Positions 24,268-35,611 are shown, counted from the stretch's first letter. The stretch: DNA of 64,000 nucleotides from Cyrtodaria siliqua (GCA_037043455.1 JAWPHD010002618.1:62001-126000), one strand, 5' to 3'. The notes: generated by a model not told the origin, from the sequence alone. Program-made: numbers and translations.

Positions 24268-24803
24268 TGCAGTGCGTTACAGAATTATGGGTCACGGTAC
24301 ATCCATTCAAGATGGCGGACAGAGATCCTGTCAAAAGGTACTTCGCACATTTAACGCTATATCATGTATTTTACGATAGTTACAAACCTATCTATTGTTG
24401 TCCCTTGAGCATAATAGGCCAGTCTGTCCATTCCATATGCTTACCCCTTTGGTTTTATCGCAACAATGGAGATTTGGAACCTTACTTTGTATGAGCGCAA
24501 CGTATTTAGAATCGACAGAGGGCACATGTTCATGCTGTTTCCTCAGAACATAATGCACCGTGACTTGATTTTAGCAATAAAACGTAGCAATTTTGGTACA
24601 AGTCAAATTCTGAAAGTCCTGGTCTTGTATTTTGATGATATCTGTGGGGAAAAATGCATTTCCTGTTTTGTATGAGTGACCGTATATCCACCAGGGACCG
24701 GTATAGATTTTCTGTCAAAACGCTGAAAGTGTTAACGGTACATCCGCGAAAACAGGAAACGGTATATCCTCTGACGTGCAATGGATGCGGTATATACTCA
24801 CTT
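24268..24803 (+). mobile_element. ~530-bp dispersed repeat, plus copy
   Basis: Nearly the whole segment is repeated in reverse at 29755-30275. Shared motifs include CGGTACATCCATT, TCAAGATGGCGGAC, ACAAACCTATCTATTG, GATAAAACC/GGTTTTATCGCAACAATGG and CCGGTATAGATTTTCTGTC. In the other copy this sequence directly follows the end of a reverse-transcriptase remnant, so this copy may be a 5'-truncated 3' end of the same retroelement. Both copies hold an open frame around AHLTLYHVFYDSYKPIYC, but there is no proof it is translated. Confidence 0.75.
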
Positions 24804-25189
24804 GTATTAACGATGAAACTTTAATCGGAAATGAATTTTGATTGTATTTATCCCAAGATTTGTTTTATTAATCAAGCCATCAACCCATTTCAGTGCATAT
24901 CAGTAAAATGTTTTTTTAACTTTTTTTTTTTTTGTTATTAAAATTTGAGTTCGCTGTCTTCCAGTATATCGGCCGTGGGTCTTGAATGAGTATTAAACTT
25001 TGGTAAATACTGCAATCAGTTAAATGTGTTGTTCATTCCGATCCTTGAAGATCGCTGAGCCCGATATATCGGTGGTACAATCGCAAATACTTCGGGGTTT
25101 TTACATTAATTTCGAATTGGTTGTTTTACTACTCCAGCCTTTAAAGGCTCTGAGTATTGTTTAATCGCCCTATAAATATTTGTCTCCTT

Positions 25190-25790
25190 TTTAGCTTTAC
25201 TAGACAAGGACCAGGCTTATGCCATGATTTGTTGTCTGTCGTCCGTCCGTTAACTTGTTGTCATCATTCTTAGTCTAAATAAGACTCATGCCTCTATTGT
25301 GCATCCTATCTTTACCAAACGCTGCTAGATAGTTGATAAACATGTGCCAAAACCTGCCGGATCGGACCTGTAATACTGGAGTTATGACCATTGAATTAAC
25401 GAAAATTGCTTTATTTTGTCTTATACACTTTATCACGTTCATGCTCCATCCAGTCGTTACCAAACATTTGATATAAATGAAAGCTCAAACATGTCTGAAA
25501 ACATAGTTTTGCCTCGTTAAGACGATAGGCCTTCACTTTTCACCGCTGATCTTTACCAAAATTTGGCCCAATTATCAATGAAATTTCGGGCAAATTCGAA
25601 AACCAGCCGGATCGGACAATAAAACCAGAGTTATGCCGCTTGATATTCTTAAAGATGCTGTAGTTTGCGTTGTTAAAGAAAATAGGACCTTCATTTTTCT
25701 TCTGTCCTTTACCAGATTTGGTTCGAGTGTTTAGTATATCAAAGCACCAACCCATGAATAATTTTAATACCAGCCAAACTTAATCAAAAT
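25190..25790 (+). repeat. Dispersed repeat of the AGCTCTACTGG family
   Basis: Starts TTTTTAGCTTTACTAGACAA...CAGGCTTATGCC with GTCGTCCGTCCGTTAAC. Tandem modules with CTTTACCAAAMKYTGSY, GAAAACCAGCCGGATCGGAC and CCAGAGTTATG follow. Diverged; non-coding. Confidence 0.6.
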
Positions 25791-26221
25791 ACACCCCGCC
25801 CCTATAACCCCACCCCTTGCAATTGTTTTGATTTTAGGTAGTTATCTTGGTCATTGAAGAAAGCGATTACAACGGGGAAAAAATGTTTATACTGCCTTAT
25901 CTGACAGGTCAAAGCAAAGAATGAAGGAAAAACCGAGGCATATATCCAATACATACAACATACTGTACTATTTCAAAACAAATTAGCTGGACATAGTTGA
26001 TTTCTATCACCTAGATTTATTTCTAGATTTTTTAAAAACTATGATAGAAATGATAAAGTGGCATAATTTTCTTTTTTAGTGATAAATAGATGTTGTAGTA
26101 TGCCTTTGATGAACGCAAAGCATTAAATCGTTTAATTCAGAACAAACAAAGGGGCGGCGCCTTATCATACACTAAGAGTACGACAGGGTCACTAAGTGCA
26201 CCATATTACACAAAAAATAGA
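25791..26221. other. AT-rich tract, no gene seen
   Basis: No splice-supported exon, RNA gene or clear repeat boundary. Confidence 0.4.
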
Positions 26222-26311
26222 GTCTCTTTCAGCTCTTAGTTTATTTAAAATCCTCGTTGGGCTTCCATCGAGGTATTTAAATAAACAAACTCGCTGAGAC
26301 CAGACTCCATC
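26222..26311. mobile_element. Short foldback element (~90 bp)
   Basis: AGTCTCTTTCAGCTCTTAGT and TTATTTAAAATCCTCG pair with CGAGGTATTTAAATAA and ACTCGCTGAGACCAGACT around a TTGGGCTTCCAT loop. Arms of about 37 bp with some mismatches. MITE-like. Confidence 0.65.
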
Positions 26312-26660
26312 TATTACAAATAAAACAATAACTGTATATGAAAATTATATATTATTTTAGTATGTTTTATGTCATTTCTTATGATACTAGATATAAGCCA
26401 AATATTTTCTTTTCTATTGGTCATAAAAAAATGGCGCGGGAGGGGCCTGGACACACATACCACCCCACCCCACATACCCACCACGGAAAACGTACATCCC
26501 GTAGAGCGAGTCTTGGACCTCTTGAGAATTTAGTAGTTTGACTGTTATCTGTGACACGCAGGCTTTATAACTTTTGCTCCCAAGTAAATTCCATTCCATT
26601 TTGTTTATGTCGTCCATTATTTTCTAGTTTAGGGCAATTTGTTTTATTAGAAACTGGGAC

Positions 26661-26697
26661 GTGTGTGTGTTTGTGTGTGTGCGTGCGTGCGTGTGTG
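26661..26697. repeat. (GT)n/(CGTG)n microsatellite
   Basis: Alternating GT with GCGT variants; low complexity. Confidence 0.85.
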
Positions 26698-27351
26698 AAG
26701 AATATTTTGTACAACCACTTACCACGCTTACCAACGGATCCGAGCCCGCAGCCCTAGACATGGCGCCTCGCTCGATAGCAGACGCCTTAGCCGACTAGGA
26801 CACCAAGTCAACCTAAAATTTTCAGAAACCGGGTGATACTAAGGCCTTACTATTGAACGCGTCGGATATGTAATATCCGAGTCGATTAGAAATAAATGTT
26901 CTTGGGTATTATACCTGAATGAACAGTTTGACTTGGGGTAGCTGTAGATTTAAATTTAAGATGTTTTGCAACATCTACAATGATGCACAAACTAAATTAG
27001 TCACCGCTAATGTATTAATGTAAGTAACGTGAGAAGAACGTACATTTTAGGTGAAGCAGCTAATAAAAAGAAATTTGGAACAATTGGGTTGTCTTCTGTG
27101 AATGCTGCCGTTCCCTTTGCGTTTAACTTGCATATTTAAAAATAAATTTGTAAATGTTTAACAGGTTAAACAGACATTCATTTATAATTAATGTGTAAGA
27201 AACTACGATTAAATGTTGGTTTCAGGATCATGGCTCACCAGTGCTACTACTGAGCATTTTCTGATGAAATATTACAAGGCGTAGATCATGGCGTCAGTTC
27301 GCACAACGACCGGGTGCTAAACTTCAGAACTAGATCATTAAACACTTAAAC

Positions 27352-27742
27352 AGGCAACATTGACTTATTAACAAAACACTTTGGCATTATTCAAAAATTT
27401 GAATTAAAGGCAAAGCAATGCCTTCTAGTAGATGGAAACACATGGATGACTCAGATATCTGATAAAGGACAAGCATTTGAAAATAAAGATGTGCCCTTTG
27501 AAGACTCGCTGCACGATTTATCACTTGATGATCGCATAGATGAATCTGACTTTGCAAAAGTTCCACTTTCTAAGCGACCGAAGAGTTTTACTCCTTGCAA
27601 AGGCAACCCAGAGGCTTTGATACAGAATTTCCAGATTGGAGTTTTAACAGGTTGTCAAAGTTCTCACTTTACTATGGAAGGGGCATGGCGACTACAACCT
27701 GCCAACATGCATGATTACAATCATACAAGTGCAACAGCATGA
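27352..27742 (+). CDS. Possible coding fragment of unknown function
   Basis: The frame is open from a TAA ending just before 27352 to TGA at 27740-27742, about 129 codons, with a first ATG at 27446 (98 codons from there). Composition is less AT-biased than the surroundings and looks protein-like: an acidic stretch (DLSLDDRIDESDFAK), then a basic/proline stretch (VPLSKRPKSFTPCKGNPEAL). I do not recognise a family. No clear acceptor or donor brackets it, and it lies between transposon remnants, so it may be a retrocopy, an exon of an unseen gene or chance. Not supported as a functional gene. Confidence 0.25.
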
Positions 27743-27836
27743 GCAACGGGCCATGCGCAACATGTCGCGGTTTCCATGATGGATAAGTAAAACGAAAGTG
27801 AAATAAATAACGACTAACTTAACTGCTTACACTTAA

Positions 27837-28208
27837 CAAAACTGCTAACACCCCCAGTAGAGCTTTTTGGCAAATATTTCAAAAGGTTTTCAAACCAGAA
27901 TTTTAGAACTTCACCAACTAGGACATTGACATCTAAAACACAGTCACTGAAAATGTGACACAGATCAATGTAATACATTTTGAGAAGAAATGTTTTCGGT
28001 ACCAACCCACATTATTTTGCGAATTTTGATATTGTAGGTGGTACCGAAAACATAATTTCTCAAAATATATTGAATTGATCGGTTTCACATTTTCAATGAA
28101 TATGTCTTAGATGTTAGTGTCAAAGTTGGCGAAATTTCAGAATTCTAGGTTAAACATCTTTTGAAATATTTGGAAAAAGAACTACTGGTGGTGTTAACAA
28201 TTTTGTCC
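27837..28208. mobile_element. Large foldback element, ~370 bp
   Basis: The left arm (27837-28000) and right arm (28035-28208) are reverse complements with scattered mismatches over about 165 bp. Matching segments include CAAATATTTCAAAAG/CTTTTGAAATATTTG, GAAAATGTGA/TCACATTTTC and TTTTCGGTACCA/TGGTACCGAAAA. The unpaired centre is about 35 bases. No coding capacity; a non-autonomous foldback or MITE. Confidence 0.85.
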
Positions 28209-29560
28209 AGTTGATATTTAATTAATTTTATTAACCAGATACGTAACTTCTGCTATATTTCACAAATAAGTGTAAGACACTGAGACCATGGAGCAAGTTA
28301 GTACTACACAGAAGTTTGTGAAAACAATTCTGCAGATAGTTACTCAATTTGCATTTATTCATTTACAGAACTTTTCACTTTTCCTTTTAACTCATCACTC
28401 GAACATTCATTGATTTTAATGAGAATACAATAAAACGATTCATAATTAAGGGTGACCACTGCTGAGGTTTTGGATTTTTGCACTTCCGGAAATTTACATT
28501 TGTTATATTTCAAAAATTATAATAAAACTGGAAAAAATAATTATACAGTAACAAACGTATGCCCAATAGGGATATTTTAGTGCAAAAAAAAAAAAAAAAA
28601 ATTAGATTTTTTTTTTGACCTCACATGTTGTGCCCAAAATTGACAATTTTTAACATAAGCCAAAATGGGGGGTAGGGGTACAAAAGATGGTATTTCTCAA
28701 AAACCATTTAAGATATTCACTTAATTTAAACTTTATTACAAAGACATGTGTTAGCATATACAGAGACAGGAATAAAAAGTATTTTCCTATTATTTGTTAC
28801 AGACCTATGCCGTTATATGTCAGAGCTCGTCGAAATCTAAAAAAGCACATTTTTTTCTCAGTTTTTATTGAATATCTTTCTTATATGCACACCGACCCCC
28901 AATTTTTATTTTTTCATTCTGATACTCAGGTCTTGTATATATTGTAGACAAAATATCTCAAAAAGTTATCTGTTCCTTTATCATGAAAAATTTATGGATC
29001 ACAAATTTAAAAATGCAATTTATAGTAAACTGGGTGGGGTAATGACAAGGGATGTACTAATTTTTCAGATGGTGATAAAAATACCCCAACCCTTAATTGT
29101 TCGTCCTAAAGTATGATCTATTACATTAAAAAAGACGGAAAATCGATACCTGTTCTGCAAACCACACTACACACATGTAAGTTGCCATACACAATTTGCA
29201 GCTGATTCAGAATTTAAAACCGCACTATGAAAGTGTATTACTAAAGATTAATTTTGCGAAAAAGTTAAATCACCGACCCATCATTATTTTTCCAGAAACT
29301 AACTAGTAATATGTTAGTCTTCATAAAAAACAGAGAAATTAAAAATTCTTACTGTTCTGATATTCACCAGAGGGCACCCTTAATAGTATAATCACAGACC
29401 TAATAAGGTATGTGGTATAATAATGTGATTATATTTATATTTAAAAAAATGTTAATCATGTACATCATTATTTAGTGAACATTCCGCATTGTTACACGTG
29501 ATACTGAGCAATTGTTAACAGTTTCCCATCCAACTATTATTATTAGATATAGTAAATGTT
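28209..29560. other. AT-rich tract without recognised features
   Basis: Contains a long A tract followed by a T tract near 28587-28616. Open frames of 82-86 codons at 28687-29116 are AT-rich and lack coding signals. Confidence 0.45.
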
Positions 29561-29564
29561 AAGC

Positions 29565-29690
29565 ACTGTCCAATGTACGGGTACAAAATGTCCAACGGTA
29601 GGGTACGTAACGTCCAATTGCCCATGTACGAAACGCCCAACGACAGGGTGGGAAACGCATTGTACGAAACAAACTGCACCCAACGTCTAA
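29565..29690 (+). repeat. Imperfect ~22-bp minisatellite
   Basis: Four to five diverged units of the form GTCCAACGGTAGGGTACGTAAC (GTCCAATGTACGGGTAC, GTCCAATTGCCCATGTACG, GCCCAACGACAGGGTGGG). It adjoins the minus copy of the ~520-bp repeat. Confidence 0.55.
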
Positions 29691-29754
29691 ACCCTCTACC
29701 CTCGCATGTCGGCAAATTGAATGATCACTTTTGGCAGGTAAAATGAATGGTCCA

Positions 29755-30275
29755 GTTGAGTGCGTATATACCGTATCCATTGCATGTTAGAAGATATAGC
29801 GTTTCCTGTTTCCACGGATTTACCGTTAACACTTTCAGCGTTCTGACGGAAAATCTATACCGGTCCCTGGTGGATATACCGTCACTCATACAAAACAGAA
29901 AATGCATGTTTTCGCATAGAATTCCTCAAAATACAAGACCAGGAATTTCAGCATTTGACTTGTACCAAAATTGTTTTGCTTTATTGCTAAAATCAACAGC
30001 CACGGTGCATTATGTGCTGAGAAAACAGCCTGAACACGTGTCCTCTCTCGATTCAAAATACGTTGCGGTCATACAGTCAAAGTAAGGCTCCAAATCTCCA
30101 TTGTTGCGATAAAACCAAAGGGGCAAGCATACGCAATGGACAGACTGGCCTATCATGCTCAAGGGACAGCAATAGATAGGTTTGTAACTATCGTAAAATA
30201 CATGATATAGCGTTAAATGTGCGACGTCCGCCATCTTGATAAGTTAAATGGATGTACCGTGTTCCGGAAAGGACG
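29755..30275 (-). mobile_element. ~520-bp dispersed repeat, minus copy
   Basis: Reverse complement of 24268-24803 with point changes and small indels. The copy at 24268 carries about 25 extra bases between GGCGGAC and GCACATTTAACG. On the minus strand this segment begins within about 15 bases of the end of RT homology at ~30290, which suggests it is the 3' untranslated part of that retroelement. The frame AHLTLYHVFYDSYKPIYC is kept in both copies. Confidence 0.75.
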
Positions 30276-30289
30276 TACCGCATCTCGAC

Positions 30290-31385
30290 CCAGACAGTGT
30301 AACCTCTTTTGATAAACTTTTTAACCCGTTTAATAAGGATTGTATGAAAGTGATTATGATCAAGGATCTTACTAAGTTTGTAAATCATATCACCATAGAA
30401 GTCAGGTTGTAATAGTCCTTGTCGCAAAAGAGTTCTTAGATTTATTTTATATTTTAAAAGCAGATCAGCGTTACGGTGATAGAATTTTGCAAAGGTTTTT
30501 CGAAGTTTATGGTAACGGTAGCCCTGCTTGAGTAGCTTTTTAGTTATACAAATATTACGAATATTAAAGTCCTCAACACGACTACAAGCACTGGAGAAAC
30601 GAATAAGTTGAGAAACACAGACCGCATAAGAAGCAGCTCGGGGAACATATGACGAGTAAAATCATCTCTCTTGTCATGTAGCATTTACTAATTATTTCAA
30701 GATGTAAATCAAGAAAAGAAGCGACAGTATCAGAAATGTTAGCTTTGTTGAGAGGATAGATATTATTAACCATAGTAGAAAAGATAGGATTGTCAATGTT
30801 CAATATGTCATCCAAATACAGAGGTGTCATTAAAGGCTTCAATTATATCTGCCTGAGTATCGGATGAAAGACTCCACATGAAATCTCTTTCATAGCAATA
30901 CAAGAAAAAATCTACGACAAGACGTGCACAATTCGTACACATAGAGATACCAACAATTTGTCTATACACGGTAGTTCCATACCTGACGAAAATATTATCT
31001 AATAGGAAAATGAGTGTACTTGTCTAAACTGCCGTTAGTAAAAAAAACTGTTGCATCACAAAAAAAAATGTTTTTCTCTAGCGATTTTTTTTTTTAAATA
31101 AGAGCAATAAGCTTGTCTTTGATAAGGTGCTGAGGTCAGGTTGTATATAGTGTAGAGAAGTCATAAGTACTTACAGATGAAACTTGGCGTTTATTGCAAG
31201 TTTTATCAAGAACGTCTCCTAAATTGTTAATATACCAAAATAAATTAATCCCAGAGTTTTCATAAGTTTGAGCACACTATTGTTTAACGTGATCTTTAAC
31301 GGCAGTAAGACAAGAAGTTAAAAGCGTGGAGATGTTTGTGGTGGTGCAGGCACTAGTATTAACTTTTATAATGCTAACACTTCTT
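30290..31385 (-). pseudogene. Decayed reverse transcriptase of a retroelement
   Basis: Minus-strand segments in different frames resemble one reverse transcriptase. From high to low coordinates they are: NISTLLTSCLTAVKDHVKQ (then a stop), NSGINLFWYINNLGDVLDK, STYDFSTLYT (then a stop), DNIFVRYGTTVYRQIVGI with a degraded substrate-binding box, the catalytic YLDD box in YLDDILNIDNPIFSTM (30790-30842 region), SDTVASFLDLHLEI, a basic stretch LLKQGYRYHKLRKTFAKFY, and QPDFYGDMIYKLSKIL. At least two in-frame stops and several frameshifts make it non-functional. No endonuclease, RNase H or gag-like part is seen, so I do not assign a superfamily. Its end abuts the ~520-bp repeat. Confidence 0.8.
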
Positions 31386-31439
31386 TACTTCCTCTTTACT
31401 TCCTCCAAGAGCTAGGTTTTCGTTTCGTAATTTATGGCA

Positions 31440-31703
31440 GTAATATCTCATAAAATGCTATGTCTTGCAACTCGTTGGCCTTTCATCTTTCCATAAAGGT
31501 TACATCTAGCAAGTTATGTTTAGAAATGTTGAAGAAGATCATCAAATATTAGAACCATGTTAAATAGACATAATTCGCCGCGGAAGATTGTGCTACTATT
31601 TGATGTTCTTCTTCAACATTTCTAAATATAACTCGTTAGAAGTAATCTTTATGGAAAGATGAAAGGCCAAGGAATTGCAAGACTTTTATGAGATATGATT
31701 ATC
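31440..31703. mobile_element. Foldback element, ~260 bp
   Basis: TAATATCTCATAAAATGCTA, GGCCTTTCATCTTTCCATAA and TTTAGAAATGTTGAAGAAGA on the left pair with TCTTCTTCAACATTTCTAAA, TTATGGAAAGATGAAAGGCC and TTTTATGAGATATGATTATC on the right. Arms of about 110 bp with a ~45-base centre. It lies just upstream of the RT remnant in that element's orientation, so insertion next to it or membership in it are both possible. Confidence 0.8.
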
Positions 31704-32337
31704 GTAAAGGTGTGATACCTGTTGCTGAAAATTGGTAAAATCAGAAAAATAAATAAAAAAAACTGCGGTCGCCTAATGAAGAAAGCGAGTTTATTTCTAA
31801 ACCAGCGAAATAGATTCTTTATCGACACAAACCAATAAAGACATTTAATTGGCTAAAAAAGAAATTTTATACACTTTCTATCAGTATACAGTACAGTATG
31901 ACTTTTAAAAATCAGTAATTATTAATAAAAATGTAACACTACCGTTCGTTGTTCGTAGAGTCGATACTTATAACACGCCCGATAAGCCGTAAATCGATAG
32001 ATACAGGTAGAGACGACAACCATATTTTGGAATACAGCCTTGTTTCAAAACCAGTTGTATACATGTTTATTAATTAACTAAACTATATTAGCCGTGTTTT
32101 ACTAGAAACTCTACACACAATACGACTCAAACTCGGCCAATATGAACCGGAAGTCGGCCAATATGGAAAAACAAGGCCAATATGAAGAAACTCGCCAAAA
32201 CGAGATTTAAGTGACGTCATTTACGACGTTAAGTAACGTCATTCGCGTTCGCTTTTTGAAATATAAATGAAATTAACGCTACTATAAATAAACGCAAATT
32301 ATGTCAAAATAATTTGATTAAAAACAAATTATACTGC
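31704..32337. other. Non-coding tract with GGCCAATATG repeats
   Basis: AT-rich. Near 32137-32185 a short motif CGGCCAATATGRA recurs three times; related CCAATATGA motifs appear in the adjacent foldback at 32338. No gene is recognised. Confidence 0.4.
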
Positions 32338-32506
32338 AGTGGCTGTCAATTAATAAAATTGTCATTCATTAAGTGGTTTCATATTGTCCGAGTTATTGGT
32401 CCTCGGACTGTCATATTAGCCTGCGGCCTTCGGCCTTGGGTCAATATGACAGTCCTTGGACCAATAACTGGACCAATATGAAACCACTTAATTAATAACA
32501 TCATAG
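32338..32506. mobile_element. Foldback element, ~165 bp, with GC-rich loop
   Basis: TTAAGTGGTTTCATATTG, GAGTTATTGGTCC and GGACTGTCATATT pair with AATATGACAGTCC, GGACCAATAACT and CAATATGAAACCACTTAA. The tip is itself palindromic (CTGCGGCCTTCGGCCTTGGG). Arms of about 55 bp, or about 70 bp counting the AT-rich ends. Compact cruciform-forming sequence, MITE-like. Confidence 0.85.
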
Positions 32507-32552
32507 TATAAGGACCCTGATGCGGTCGATGTCTATACAGTAAATGACTTCC

Positions 32553-32555
<3 letters not shown>

Positions 32556-32599
<44 letters not shown>
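32556..32599. repeat. (GT)22 microsatellite
   Basis: Uninterrupted GT dinucleotides. The open frame reading through it is an artefact. Confidence 0.97.
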
Positions 32600-32600
<1 letters not shown>

Positions 32601-33469
32601 CTAAGGTTTATAGTCCGTCCGCCAACGAACACGTCGAGGTAAACCTGACGCGATGGGCACAAAAGAGGCTGGACTTTGAAATGACTTCCTGCGCTATATT
32701 TGCTCGCTTAAATACCCGATTTCGACATGAGCTGGTGAATATGAATTTACAAATAAGGATACGCCTACAAAGAAGACATCTATTGATATAGAGACCGTGT
32801 AGCTTTAAGGCACAGTTTGCAGTTCAGGTTTACCACCACCAATTGCATGTAACCCTTCGAATGTAGTTCCTATAATAAAATGTATACCCTCCCCTTTTTG
32901 TTGGAAATAAGTAGGATAAAATAGCCAATTTCTACTCGATTTTGTTGTTGTGTGTATAATAAGTGTATTGATAGGTTTAACCATAGATCTACATACTCTG
33001 TATATCCATGGTTTAACTGGATACCATGGTTTAACTGGATAATGACATAGACCTACATACATTTATATCCATGATATTGATGAACATTTTCCAAATTTCG
33101 AATCTATGACTATGAGCAACTATCAGTGAAAACAGCTGTACCTTTGACCTGTTTAGTACAACAATATACAACAAGATACACAATTTTATTTAATGTCATA
33201 CAAACACAAACATTAGCTATGAATAGCTATTGGCCGACATATAGAGTATATTTAGTAAACAAACAAGCACTTCCTTACATGTATTGTGAGCCCACATTTT
33301 CTGGTAATTTTTTCAAGTGGAAAACTATTTTTCTATATGAAAATTAAAATGCTGCAGTATCCATACTTGAGTTGAAGTTGCAGCAAATCATTAATATGTG
33401 ACATTTTAACATTGGTATCAATGGGGAAATTAATTGGTGGTTTCATACCTTCACACCGGACCCCAAAGC
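32600..33469. other. Intergenic tract, no gene seen
   Basis: Near 32998-33040 there is a short direct repeat of CCATGGTTTAACTGGATA. Open frames of 73-85 codons have no family resemblance or splice context. Confidence 0.45.
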
Positions 33470-34199
33470 GGGTAGGTATAAAATGCGGACTAATACGCGC
33501 GGACCAGCGGACTGCGGACTAGTGGACTGCGGACCAGTATGGTATAAAATGCGGACTGGTATTTTGCGGACGATGTAATTATATGGGACAAATAATACAA
33601 ATGTTCTGGTCAGCAAATATTAAAGTTAGACGTTCTTAAAACAAAAAAGTATGTGGTGTATGGTAATGATCATTTGAAAATAGATTTGCATGAAAATAAT
33701 TTGTCAACTGCCAGTTGTAATTAGGTTCAATTGATGTTTAAGGCAAAATAGATATACATATATTTATTTATTTTTTCAAAAAAAGTTTGTGTTCTTCGGA
33801 CCTGTTAATGCCGTGAACAAATAAATTCATGTTTTAGATTATGTAAACTGTAATAGTCTTGTCATTTTCTAATTAAGTACGAATACAATTAGAAATTGTG
33901 TTGTATTGAACCATGTTAATTGATCGATATATATAAAGTTTATATTGCAATTTGATTTGAATCTTATATATCTGTGAATGCAATTGATACGAACACAATA
34001 GATAACAGTGTTATATGTTTTGTGTATTTTACTCTTTCAACTATATTTATTTATTTATTTTAAAGTGTTGCAATCATATCAACCAACATCCGCGAATTCG
34101 GTAATCACATTTATTAAATTAATAACTTATTTTTAAGTTAATTATGCGATAATGTTAAACTCAGGTTTATATTATATCTGTCGATACCCGTCTGTAGAA

Positions 34200-34430
34200 T
34201 TTACGATGTCCGAATCGGAATTCCGAAGATTTCCGTGGAAATATACGGAAATTACATAAAATTTTCGGAAAATAAGTCCGAATTCGGAACACCATACATT
34301 TCTTCGGAATATTTGTCGGACTTCGGAATTTTTTCCGCGGACAATATTCGGACATTACATAATTTTTCGGCAAATTAGAACTTAGTCGATTTATCATTCG
34401 GAAACTGCTTCAGTGTAAGGACATAGTCAT
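34200..34430. repeat. Two ~110-bp copies rich in TCCGAA/TTCGGA
   Basis: Two tandem copies share TTCGGAAT/GGAATTCCG, ATACGGAAATTACATAAAAT / TTCGGACATTACATAATTTT and TTTTCGG. About 15 TCCG or CGGA tetranucleotides are packed in 230 bases of otherwise AT-rich DNA inside the large inverted-repeat element. Confidence 0.65.
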
Positions 34431-35542
34431 TTTTTGATTCGGAAAAGAACTTAGAAATTTTTAACATTATTCATTTTCAGCATCATTTAAGTTATTTTTT
34501 CAATTGAAACATTTGCGGTGGAATTGATGTATTTGAGGCGTATACACCAAATACATTTAATTTAACGCGAAATTTACTACTAGTCTAGGATTCGTGACAG
34601 GTAATTTTTTAACTTAGAAATTGTTATGCAACGTGTGCTCTTCTCTAACAAGTTACTTTGAATGGTGTTTTACGTCATTCTTAGCACATGTTAGGCCATA
34701 TAATTATGACAGTCAATGTTTTGTGGTAGTTAGCTCTTTTCTTTTTGATACACAGAAATTCTACACTATAAAAGTGTTTTTTATACTATAATATAAAAAC
34801 CCTGACTATACTATATGCAAATAAGCACTACAAATCTTTTTTATTAAAAAACAATGTATATATTGTAAGTGCTTATTAAAAGTAAGAATTAAAAAATCTT
34901 ACTCCCAGATTATTTAGTACTAACCAGTCTAATATATAAGGACCCTGTTCCAACTTATTCTCATAATACACTTTTGATCATGAATACTTGAGATAAGCTA
35001 ATTTATACAGATATCCAGCACTCATACTAATAAATGTATGATACCCAAATGCTATAATGTTACTCTGATCACATCTGATGTGTGTAAATTAATTAAGACC
35101 TTAGGAGCTGACTGTGTTAAAGTTAGTCATGTGACTTTTATTAGCCAATGGAACTGGTGTTACTATATTCAAACACAAGTGAGTGTGTTTATACAGAAAT
35201 ATCTGGCATATTTATTTGAAATATTGTTTTTAAAAGTGACTTAGGAGTGATACATTAACTTATAAAACAAGGATATACATGTACATTTTTCATGCAGGAT
35301 ACCATAAAAGCATGGATAAACAGCAGTATGTAGATCTATGATAAAAGTAAGTCTTATAATTTATTAAAAAGTTATAGAATCAAGATGCCGCTAGAATTTG
35401 TGCATGATGTTTAAGCTTTCAAAGCATTATATGAGCTTAATTAATAGCAGGACCTGTTAGAGGGCCACATGGAAGATTAGTTCACAAACTAAATGTGTTA
35501 CCCTCAATAAATAAAGTCTATTATTATTATTATTATTTTAAC

Positions 35543-35572
35543 CAAGGATTTGTCCATATGGGCAAATCCTTG
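35543..35572. repeat. Short perfect hairpin beside an ATT microsatellite
   Basis: CAAGGATTTG pairs with CAAATCCTTG around a TCCATATGGG loop that extends the symmetry. It directly follows a (TTA)n run at 35520-35537. Confidence 0.7.
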
Positions 35573-35611
35573 TTTTAACATACAGTCCCTGTTAAGTCCG
35601 CATAAATGTTG

